Assembly (NCBI RefSeq): GCF_014216315.1
Contig: NZ_CP045702.1
Span: 4,340,001-4,404,000 of the forward strand
DNA: 64,000 nt
Direction of reading: 5' to 3'
Source of the DNA: Streptomyces finlayi
Lineage (GTDB): Bacteria > Actinomycetota > Actinomycetes > Streptomycetales > Streptomycetaceae
The notes beneath the pieces are model-generated. The model was not told the DNA's origin, did not search any database, and was given only the letters and a program-made list of their open reading frames with translations. Positions 57,193-64,000 of the stretch are shown piece after piece. Position 1 is the stretch's first letter; each line of letters starts with the position of its first letter. The position numbers and the translations under genes are program-made.

Positions 57193-58686
57193 CTATCCCC
57201 CGGGCACCACACCCACGCCCGCACCCCGCACCCGCACACCTGCCGCCCGCGCCCCGGCCCACGTCTCCAGTGCGGCCGCGCTCGCGTGGTCGGTGTGCCG
57301 CAGCCCGCTCAGATCCAGCTCCACACTCCGCTCACGGGGGAGTGCCTCCAGCGCGTCGAGCAGCTTCGGCAGCCGGAGGAAGGTCGCGTTGCCCACCACC
57401 CGTACCCGGAGCGTGCCTCCCGCCTGCTCCACGCCCGTCACCTCCACATGGACATGGCTCGTGTCCCACGCGGTCTTGGCGACGGCCAGCAGCAGTCCGG
57501 CGATCACGCCCTCGAAGAGGTTCGTGGCGACGATGGTCCCGGCGGTCGCCCCGAGAACCAGCGCCTCACCGCGATGCTCACGCCAAAGCGGACCCAAGGC
57601 CCGCACGGGTACGAGCTTGCAGCCCGCGTGCACGAGCACCCCCGCCAGAGCCGCCACGGGGATCACACCCAGCGCCGAGGGCAGGGCGGTGACGAACACC
57701 AGCAGCCACACCCCGTGCAGCACCCGAGAGGCCTTGGTCCGCGCCCCCGCGTTCACATTGGCGGAGCTGCGCACGATGACGGCCGTCATCGGCAGCGCAC
57801 CCAACGCCCCGCACACCGCGTTCCCCGTGCCCTGGGCGATCAGTTCCTTGTCGTAGTCCGTACGCTTCCCGGCGTGCAGCCGGTCCACGGCCGCCGCGCT
57901 GAACAGCGACTCCGCCGAGGCGATCAGCGCGAAGGCGAGGACGGTACCGATGACTCCCGCCTCCAGGAGCCGGGCCCAGTCACCGGGCCCCGGAAGCCGT
58001 ACGGCGTCGAGCAGCCCGCTCACCTCGACCCGCCGCACCGGCAGCCCGAACAGTGCCGTCACCCCGGCCGCGAGCCCGACCGCGACCAGGGGAGCCGGCA
58101 CGATCCGCGCGGCCCGCCGCCACTTCGGCCACACGACCAGGACGACGACGGTTCCCACGCCGAGCGCGGCGGCGGTGCCCGTCACCCCCGTACCGAGCAG
58201 CAGACCGGGCAGGCCGGTGAGCTTCTCACCCATGGAGCCGGGAGCCGTCGCGTCCGCGAGTACGTACAACTGCCCGGCGACCAGCACGAGCCCGATCCCC
58301 GCGAGCATCCCCTGCACCACCGAAACAGATACGGCCCGGAACCACCGCCCGAGCCGCAGCACCCCCAGTGCCACCTGCACCACCCCGGCGGCGAGCACCA
58401 GAACCCCGAGTGCGCCGATCCCGTACAGCTGAACCGCTTCGTAGACCAGGACGGTCAGCCCGGCGGCCGGCCCGCTGACCTGGAGACTGCTGCCGGGGAG
58501 CACTCCGGCGACCAGCCCTCCGACGATCCCGGTGATCAACCCGAGCTCGGCCGGGACCCCGGAGGCGACGGCCACGCCCACGCAGAGCGGCAGGGCGACG
58601 AGAAAGACGACGAGCGAAGCGGTGAAGTCGGCGCGAGAGACCGGGAAGCCACGCACGAAAAGGGCACCTCCATCAGCGGAAGCCAT
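57193..58686 (-). CDS. SulP-family inorganic anion transporter
   Basis: 497 residues. About 11 membrane segments (e.g. DFTASLVVFLVALPLCVGVA, VVQGMLAGIGLVLVAGQLYV, VLAFALIASAESLFSAAAVD) and a C-terminal STAS domain from about 395 (VEVTGVEQAGGTLRVRVVGN...ERSVELDLSGLRHTDHASAA), where the STAS helix keeps D and the H-T-D block. Likely sulfate, bicarbonate or related anion; no carbonic-anhydrase fusion is seen. ATG at 58686; a TTG just before it is an alternative. Confidence 0.92.
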   Translation of the reverse strand: MASADGGALFVRGFPVSRADFTASLVVFLVALPLCVGVAVASGVPAELGLITGIVGGLVAGVLPGSSLQVSGPAAGLTVLVYEAVQLYGIGALGVLVLAAGVVQVALGVLRLGRWFRAVSVSVVQGMLAGIGLVLVAGQLYVLADATAPGSMGEKLTGLPGLLLGTGVTGTAAALGVGTVVVLVVWPKWRRAARIVPAPLVAVGLAAGVTALFGLPVRRVEVSGLLDAVRLPGPGDWARLLEAGVIGTVLAFALIASAESLFSAAAVDRLHAGKRTDYDKELIAQGTGNAVCGALGALPMTAVIVRSSANVNAGARTKASRVLHGVWLLVFVTALPSALGVIPVAALAGVLVHAGCKLVPVRALGPLWREHRGEALVLGATAGTIVATNLFEGVIAGLLLAVAKTAWDTSHVHVEVTGVEQAGGTLRVRVVGNATFLRLPKLLDALEALPRERSVELDLSGLRHTDHASAAALETWAGARAAGVRVRGAGVGVVPGG

Positions 58687-58877
58687 CAAGGACGACGGGT
58701 GGGAGATGCGTCGAAAGCGGGCCTGAGCGGTGAAAACGATTCTCCTTCACGGAAGCCGACCACAGGGCTCGTAAGGCGGAGCACCGGACGCGCAAAGGAG
58801 TGAATCGATCTCCTCCGCGCACGCCCCCCGGCATCGCACTCCGCCGTTCCCTTGACGAGCGGGCCGGCCGGAACCAA

Positions 58878-58897
58878 AATTCATCGCATGATGAATT
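58878..58897. promoter_or_regulatory. palindrome over the start of the ABC exporter gene
   Basis: AATTCATC (58878-58885) and GATGAATT (58890-58897) form a perfect 8-bp inverted repeat with a GCAT spacer, an A+T-rich island in very G+C-rich DNA. It spans the ATGATG start of the ATPase gene and could be an operator. No regulator gene is adjacent. Confidence 0.6.
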
Positions 58898-59700
58898 CTA
58901 TTCACGCCGGTACCCCCGAACCATCCGGGGGACCACCCGCCCCCGCCGTCGAGGCCCGCGCCCTCACCGTCGTACGAGGAGACCGCTCCGTCCTGCGCGA
59001 CCTCTGCTTCTCCGTCGAACCCGGCAGGATCACCGGCCTCCTCGGCCCCTCCGGCTGCGGCAAATCCACCCTCATGCGCGCCGTCGTCGGCACCCAGGCC
59101 AAGGTCACCGGCACCCTCGACGTCCTCGGCCACCCGGCCGGACACCCCGCACTCCGCCCCCGCGTCGGCTACGTCACCCAGGCCCCGTCCATCTACACCG
59201 ACCTCACCGTCCGGCAGAACCTGGACTACTTCGCGGCCGTCCTCCAGCCCGGCCGACGCCACCGTGACGCCCGCCGCGAAGCCGTCACCCGCACCATCGA
59301 CGACGTCGACCTCGCCTCCCACACCGACGTCCTCGCCGGCACCCTCTCCGGCGGCCAGCTCAGCCGGGTGTCCCTCGCCGTCGCCCTCCTCGGCACACCC
59401 GAGCTCCTGGTCCTGGACGAGCCGACCGTCGGACTCGACCCCGTCCTGCGCCGCGACCTGTGGAACCTCTTCCACTTCCTCGCCGCCGAGCGCGGCACGA
59501 CGGTCCTCGTCTCCTCCCACGTCATGGACGAGGCCGAGCGCTGCCACCGCCTGCTCCTGATGCGCGACGGCGAGATCCTCGCCGACGACACCCCCGCCGG
59601 CCTGCGCACCCGCACCGGCTCCGACACCGTCGAGGCAGCCTTCCTCCGCCTGGTCGACCAGGCATCGGCGACCGACACCCGCCAGGAGACGACCCGATGA
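58888..59700 (+). CDS. ABC exporter ATP-binding protein
   Basis: 270 residues from ATG 58888 (ATG at 58891 is equally good). Walker A LLGPSGCGKST near 41, signature LSGGQLSRVSLAVALLG near 146, Walker B LLVLDEPTVGLDP near 166, switch His in VLVSSHVMDEAERC. The DrrA/CcmA-type ATPase of a drug or lipid exporter. No Shine-Dalgarno sequence is seen and an A+T-rich palindrome covers the start, so the transcript may be leaderless. Overlaps the permease gene (ATGA). Confidence 0.92.
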   Translation: MMNSIHAGTPEPSGGPPAPAVEARALTVVRGDRSVLRDLCFSVEPGRITGLLGPSGCGKSTLMRAVVGTQAKVTGTLDVLGHPAGHPALRPRVGYVTQAPSIYTDLTVRQNLDYFAAVLQPGRRHRDARREAVTRTIDDVDLASHTDVLAGTLSGGQLSRVSLAVALLGTPELLVLDEPTVGLDPVLRRDLWNLFHFLAAERGTTVLVSSHVMDEAERCHRLLLMRDGEILADDTPAGLRTRTGSDTVEAAFLRLVDQASATDTRQETTR

Positions 59701-60458
59701 ACACCGCCGCCCCACGCGCCCTGACCCCCGCCCGCACCACGGCCACCGCCGCCCGCGTCCTGCGCCAGCTCGGTCACGACCCCCGCACCATCGCGCTGAT
59801 GCTGCTCGTTCCGGTCCTGATGATCACGCTGCTCCGGTACGTCTTCGACGGCAGCCCCCGGACCTTCGACTCCACCGGAGCCTCGCTGCTCGGCATCTTC
59901 CCGCTGATCACGATGTTCCTGGTGACCTCGATCGCCACCCTGCGCGAACGCACCTCCGGCACCCTCGAACGCCTCCTCGCCATGCCCCTGGGCAAGGGCG
60001 ACCTGATCGCCGGCTACGCCCTCGCCTTCGGCGCGGTCGCCGTCGCCCAGTCCCTCCTGGTGACCGCGCTCTCCGTCTGGGCGCTCGGCCTCGACGTCAC
60101 CGGCTCACCCTGGCTGCTGCTCCTGGTCGCCCTGCTCGACGCGCTGCTCGGAACGGCCCTCGGCCTGTTCGTCTCCGCCTTCGCGGCGTCCGAGTTCCAG
60201 GCCGTCCAGTTCATGCCCGCCGTGATCTTCCCGCAGCTGCTGCTCTGCGGCCTGTTCACCCCGCGCGACCAGATGGCCCCCGCACTCGAAGCGATCTCGA
60301 ACGTCCTGCCCATGTCGTACGCCGTCGACGGAATGAACGAGGTCCTCCTCCACACCGACATCACCGCCGACTTCGTCCGCGACGTCCTCGTCGTCGCGGG
60401 CTGCGCGCTTCTCGTCCTCTGTCTGGGCGCTGCCACCCTCCGTCGCCGCACGCCCTGA
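59697..60458 (+). CDS. ABC-2 type exporter permease
   Basis: 253 residues, about six membrane segments (IALMLLVPVLMITLLRYV, SLLGIFPLITMFLVTSIATL, AFGAVAVAQSLLVTALSVWA, WLLLLVALLDALLGTALGL). RERTSGTLERLLAMP is the typical ABC-2 block. ATG at 59697 overlaps the ATPase stop. DrrB-like. Substrate unknown. Confidence 0.92.
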   Translation: MNTAAPRALTPARTTATAARVLRQLGHDPRTIALMLLVPVLMITLLRYVFDGSPRTFDSTGASLLGIFPLITMFLVTSIATLRERTSGTLERLLAMPLGKGDLIAGYALAFGAVAVAQSLLVTALSVWALGLDVTGSPWLLLLVALLDALLGTALGLFVSAFAASEFQAVQFMPAVIFPQLLLCGLFTPRDQMAPALEAISNVLPMSYAVDGMNEVLLHTDITADFVRDVLVVAGCALLVLCLGAATLRRRTP

Positions 60459-60517
60459 CGGCCCGATGCGAGGATGACGCCGAGAAGACGAACGAGCACC
60501 GCCCGGAGGATGAACCC

Positions 60518-61327
60518 ATGACCCAGACAGTCGCAGTCCTCGGCACAGGCAAGATCGGCGAGGCCCTGCTCAGCGGCATGATCCGGGCGGGCTGGCGCCC
60601 GGCCGACCTCCTCGTGACCACACGCCGCTCCGAGCGCGCCGAAGAACTCCGCACCAGGTACGGGGTCGAACCGGTCAGCAACGCCGACGCCGCCAAGAGC
60701 GCCGACACCCTCATCCTCGCCGTCAAGCCGCAGGACATGGGCAAGCTGCTCGACGAACTGGCCCCCCACCTCACCCCCGACCGCCTGGTCATCAGCGCCG
60801 CGGCCGGCATCACGACCGCGTTCATCGAGGAACGCCTCGCCGCTCACACTCCAGTCGTACGCGTCATGCCGAACACCCCCGTTCTGGTGGACGAGGGCAT
60901 GTCCGTCATCTCCGGAGGCAGCGACGCCACCCCGGAGCACCTCGCCCACACCGAGGAGATCTTCGGCAGCGTCGGCAAGACCCTCCGCGTCCCCGAATCC
61001 CAGCAGGACGCCTGCACGGCACTCTCCGGCTCGGGCCCCGCGTACTTCTACTTCCTCGTCGAGGCGATGACCGACGCCGGAATCCTGCTGGGCCTGCCCC
61101 GCGCTCAGGCACACGACCTGATCGTCCAGGCCGCCATCGGCGCCGCCGTCATGCTCCGCGACAGCGGCGAACACCCGGTCAAGCTCCGCGAAGCCGTCAC
61201 CAGCCCCGCCGGCACCACCATCAGCGCCATCCGGGAGCTGGAGAACCACGGCGTACGGGCCGCCCTCATCGCCGCCCTGGAAGCCGCCCGGGACCGCAGC
61301 CGCGAGCTGGCCACCGGCAACGGCTGA
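60518..61327 (+). CDS. proC: pyrroline-5-carboxylate reductase
   Basis: NADPH-dependent last step of proline synthesis. 269 residues: Rossmann loop VAVLGTGKIGEALLSGMI at the start, VRVMPNTPVLVDEGMSVIS near 110 and the C-terminal dimerisation helix GSGPAYFYFLVEAMTDAGIL near 168, VTSPAGTTISAIRELENHG near 228. ATG at 60518 after GGAGGATG. Stands alone; convergent with the isochorismatase-like gene. Confidence 0.95.
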   Translation: MTQTVAVLGTGKIGEALLSGMIRAGWRPADLLVTTRRSERAEELRTRYGVEPVSNADAAKSADTLILAVKPQDMGKLLDELAPHLTPDRLVISAAAGITTAFIEERLAAHTPVVRVMPNTPVLVDEGMSVISGGSDATPEHLAHTEEIFGSVGKTLRVPESQQDACTALSGSGPAYFYFLVEAMTDAGILLGLPRAQAHDLIVQAAIGAAVMLRDSGEHPVKLREAVTSPAGTTISAIRELENHGVRAALIAALEAARDRSRELATGNG

Positions 61328-61330
61328 CCG

Positions 61331-61915
61331 TCACCCCGCGGCGGCCACCAGCTCCGCACTCCGTACCACCCGCGCGAACCCACCGCCGTGCAGCGTCACG
61401 GCGGTGGCCCGCGCCAGCTCCCGCGCGCTCAGCTTCCACCCCCAGGGCCCCACCGCGTCGAAGGTGTACGTGGCATCCAGCGGGAAGAAGACCTCGTACC
61501 CGAGATTCCCGCCCATGCGCGCCGTCGTCTCCGCGCACATGTTCGTCTGGATCCCGGCCACGACGATCTGCCGCACCCCGGCTTCCCGCAGCCAGGAATC
61601 CAGATCGGGCGTTCCGTAGAACGCGGAGTTCACACTCTTCGTCAGGAAGAGCTCCGGCCCGCTCCCCTTCCCCCGCCGCTCCTCCACATAGCGCTTGAAG
61701 CCGTTCCCGGGATACCCCGTCCGCAGCGGCGAGCCGGGCTGGGACGAGTCATGCCGTACGAAAACGACGGGCCGCCCGGTCGACTGCCAGACATCGATCA
61801 GCCCGGCAATGTTCCGATCGGCTTCGGGATTGTTCCGTGGCCCCCAGTACGCCTCCTCCTCGAACCCTTCCTGTACGTCCACCACAACCAGCGCCGCGTT
61901 CTCCGAAATCTCCAT
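61331..61915 (-). CDS. isochorismatase-family hydrolase
   Basis: 194 residues. Cysteine hydrolase fold: Asp in VVVDVQEGF near 14, Lys in FLTKSVNSAFY near 99, and catalytic Cys in VVAGIQTNMCAETTARMGG near 130. This is the Asp-Lys-Cys triad of nicotinamidase/isochorismatase relatives; true isochorismatase also carries an ArCP domain, absent here. Substrate unknown. ATG at 61915. Divergent from the GlxA-type regulator with a 74-bp gap that contains a palindrome. Confidence 0.85.
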   Translation of the reverse strand: MEISENAALVVVDVQEGFEEEAYWGPRNNPEADRNIAGLIDVWQSTGRPVVFVRHDSSQPGSPLRTGYPGNGFKRYVEERRGKGSGPELFLTKSVNSAFYGTPDLDSWLREAGVRQIVVAGIQTNMCAETTARMGGNLGYEVFFPLDATYTFDAVGPWGWKLSARELARATAVTLHGGGFARVVRSAELVAAAG

Positions 61916-61963
61916 GCCCCCGATCCTGCGCCCCCGCACACCGCCCGCACAGAGTCGCAGATG

Positions 61964-61977
61964 CCATCGATCGATGG
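61964..61977. promoter_or_regulatory. perfect 14-bp palindrome between isochorismatase and GlxA-type genes
   Basis: CCATCGATCGATGG is fully self-complementary and lies in the middle of the 74-bp divergent intergenic space, a likely operator for the neighbouring regulator acting on both genes. Confidence 0.6.
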
Positions 61978-61989
61978 TTTACTGCCACG

Positions 61990-62991
61990 ATGTCCGCCGC
62001 CACGCGCATCGCACTCCTCACCTTTCCCGGTATAAGGGCCTTCGACGTCTCCGTCATCACGGAGGTCTGGGGCGTGGACCGCACCGACCGCGGCGTACCC
62101 GCCTTCGAGTTGCGCCGCGCGGCAGCGGACCCGGCACCGGTCCCGCTCCGCGGCGGCCTGACCCTCACCCCCGACCGCACCCTGGCCTGGCTGCCCCGCG
62201 CCGACCTGATCGTGGTCCCCGGCCTCGACGACCACGTGACACCCGCCCCGGCCCCGGTTCTCGAGGCCCTCCGCCGCGCACACACCGCAGGCACCCCGAT
62301 CGCGGCGCTCTGCGGAGGAGCGTTCACCCTGGCCCAGGCCGGTCTGCTCGACGGCCGCCGAGCGGTCACCCACTGGCATCTCACCCGCCTCCTCCGCATG
62401 CACCATCCCCACGTCACGGTGGTCCAGGACGCCCTGTTCCTCCACGACGACAACATCTGGACCTCGGCCGGCACGGCAGCCGGTATCGACCTGTGCCTCC
62501 ACCTGGTGCGTACGACCCAGGGCGCCGAGGCCGCCGCGACGATCGCCCGCTCGATGGTCACCGCCCCCTTCCGCACCGGGACCCAGGCCCAGTTCATCGA
62601 GCACCCCACCCCTCATACCGGTCGAGACGCCGACACCCTGGCCGAAGTACGCACCCACGCCCTGAGCCGGCTGGCCGAACCGCATACCGTCGCGACCCTC
62701 GCCGGCCACGCCGGCATGTCCCCGCGCTCCTTCGCCCGCCACTTCCGGGCGACGACGGGCACGACGCCCCTGCGCTGGCTGATCACCCAGCGCATCGCCG
62801 CAGCTCAGAAGCTCTTGGAGCGCACGGATCTGCCCCTCCCCGAAGTGGCCCGCCGTACGGGCTTCGGCAGCGAGATCACCATGCGCCAGCACTTCGCCAC
62901 GCACCTCTCCCTCAGCCCCCGCGACTACCGTCTGGCCTTCCACGACGCGGTGCCACAGCCGGGGGTTGACACCCCCCGCACAGATCCGTAA
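61990..62991 (+). CDS. GlxA-family AraC-type regulator with DJ-1/PfpI domain
   Basis: 333 residues. N-terminal class I amidotransferase-like domain (IALLTFPGIRAFDVSVITEV, ALCGGAFTLAQAGLLDGRRA with the Cys of the nucleophile elbow near 109) and C-terminal double HTH of AraC type (LAGHAGMSPRSFARHFRATT, GFGSEITMRQHFATHLSLSP). ATG at 61990; the frame is open upstream but the divergent gene's start limits it. Likely regulates the isochorismatase-like gene. Stop overlaps the rrn upstream promoter. Confidence 0.92.
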   Translation: MSAATRIALLTFPGIRAFDVSVITEVWGVDRTDRGVPAFELRRAAADPAPVPLRGGLTLTPDRTLAWLPRADLIVVPGLDDHVTPAPAPVLEALRRAHTAGTPIAALCGGAFTLAQAGLLDGRRAVTHWHLTRLLRMHHPHVTVVQDALFLHDDNIWTSAGTAAGIDLCLHLVRTTQGAEAAATIARSMVTAPFRTGTQAQFIEHPTPHTGRDADTLAEVRTHALSRLAEPHTVATLAGHAGMSPRSFARHFRATTGTTPLRWLITQRIAAAQKLLERTDLPLPEVARRTGFGSEITMRQHFATHLSLSPRDYRLAFHDAVPQPGVDTPRTDP

Positions 62992-62994
62992 CAT
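62966..62994 (+). promoter_or_regulatory. candidate upstream rrn promoter
   Basis: TTGACA (62966-62971), 17 bp, TAACAT (62989-62994). This is near-consensus for the main sigma and begins inside the last codons of the GlxA-type gene, about 630 bp before the 16S gene. Confidence 0.6.
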
Positions 62995-63144
62995 GCTCCG
63001 AGTTGTCCGACGTGAGCGCCGACCCCGGTCGGTCCCCGGACAGCCATTCCGCAAGAACCAGTCGAGCGAGCGACACCCCGTCGCACGCCTTTCTGTGTGC
63101 TTTTGCGAAATGAAGAATCCGCGTTCGAGCGAGCGTGACCCGAT

Positions 63145-63173
63145 TAGCTTCGGGGCCCGGGATTCGCTAAAGT
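63145..63173 (+). promoter_or_regulatory. candidate rrn promoter (TAAAGT)
   Basis: TAAAGT at 63168-63173 resembles a -10; the -35 is poor. It is one of several stacked starts in the rrn leader. Confidence 0.4.
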
Positions 63174-63222
63174 CTCACTCGTCGGAACGGCCCAACAGCC
63201 GGGAGGACAGCCCCACTGACTG

Positions 63223-63252
63223 GGAATCAGGCCCGAAAGGATCTGGTAGAGT
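63223..63252 (+). promoter_or_regulatory. rrn tandem promoter, copy 1
   Basis: GGAATC (63223-63228), 18 bp, TAGAGT (63247-63252) followed by CGGA. The same arrangement is repeated at 63315-63344. Confidence 0.6.
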
Positions 63253-63314
63253 CGGACTCGCCGGAAAGGGAAACGCGAAAGCGAGGAACTGGAAAGCGAA
63301 TCCCGCTTCGACCG

Positions 63315-63344
63315 GGAATCGGACGCGAAAGAGTCTGATAGAGT
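63315..63344 (+). promoter_or_regulatory. rrn tandem promoter, copy 2
   Basis: GGAATC (63315-63320), 18 bp, TAGAGT (63339-63344) followed by CGGA. Near-copy of the promoter 92 bp upstream, including CGAAA between the hexamers. Confidence 0.6.
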
Positions 63345-63410
63345 CGGAAACGCAAGAACGAAGGGAAGCGCCCGGAGGGCCCCGGTGAAACGGGACCGAA
63401 GGAAGCGTCC

Positions 63411-63622
63411 GTTCCTTGAGAACTCAACAGCGTGCCAAAAGTCAACGCCAGATATGTTGATACCCCGGCCTGCTTCGGCAGGTTGGTGGTTCCTTTGAAA
63501 AGTCCTATTCCGGGCCCTCGTGGTCCGGGTAGGCAACACTAGCGAGGACGCTGTGAACGACCGGTCATATTCCGACTCGGTCGTTCCGCTCTCGTGGTGT
63601 CGTCCCGATTACGGGAAAACAT
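63411..63622 (+). other. rrn leader with antitermination-like and processing sequences
   Basis: Contains GTTCCTTGAGAACTCAACAG (63411-63430), the usual Streptomyces rrn leader element near boxA, and further on a hairpin CCGGGCCCTCGTGGTCCGGG (63512-63531) probably used in processing of the pre-rRNA. No coding sequence. Confidence 0.6.

Positions 63623-64000
<378 letters not shown>

Overview
The window is very G+C-rich, uses actinomycete-style overlapping starts and stops (ATGA and GTGA), and carries lsr2, a sigE-cse cell-envelope stress locus, disA, a BldN-free but Streptomyces-like set of regulators, and a tandem-promoter rrn leader. Content and order match, from memory, the Streptomyces coelicolor SCO3340-SCO3410 neighbourhood (not checked by search). 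It is chromosomal core DNA of a Streptomyces or close relative, interrupted by a few recent insertions.

Layout. 1-4690: tilS (5' end cut off by the window), hpt, ftsH, folE. 4808-7914 (minus): folP, a SnoaL-like gene, folB, folK and a DUF3180 membrane protein. 7997-11747: an osmoprotectant-type ABC importer. 11850-17485: a coiled-coil membrane protein, an orphan NuoD paralogue next to a MidA-type methyltransferase, a NarL-type two-component pair and an ArsR-type regulator. 17768-23337: a tightly overlapped cofactor operon (DUF2520, panC, nadB, nadC, coaX). 23445-29459: small proteins, a BlaI-type regulator, an N-acetylglutamate synthase-like GNAT, lsr2 and clpC.

29543-33272 (minus) is the most unusual part: a trypco2 gene coupled to a trypsin-NACHT-leucine-rich-repeat gene, a STAND-type predicted conflict/defence module. 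The large gene is split by an exact 107-bp tandem duplication (31682-31895) that shifts the frame; removing one copy restores a single 1078-codon frame. 33727-34497 is a secreted M23 peptidase. 34505-39856 (minus) is the sigE-cseA-cseB-cseC operon, in which cseA is broken by an IS110-family element. The non-coding end of that element contains two segments that match, respectively, the target site and the element end, in the order expected for a bridge RNA. A 53-codon gene overlaps the end of cseC.

40000-51792: mutY, a secreted protein, an IS4-type element and a 158-bp MITE-like element stacked on CTAG sites, then disA, radA, a protein that joins sigma-like, anti-sigma-like and BACON-like parts, a Ppx/GppA phosphatase, a TIM-barrel isomerase and a TetR regulator. 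51932-62991: ilvD, a Ser/Thr kinase with a beta-propeller-like sensor, an SH3 protein, a SulP transporter, a drug-type ABC exporter, proC, an isochorismatase-like hydrolase and a GlxA-type regulator. 62966-64000: the promoters, leader and first ~380 bases of a 16S rRNA gene, truncated by the window end.
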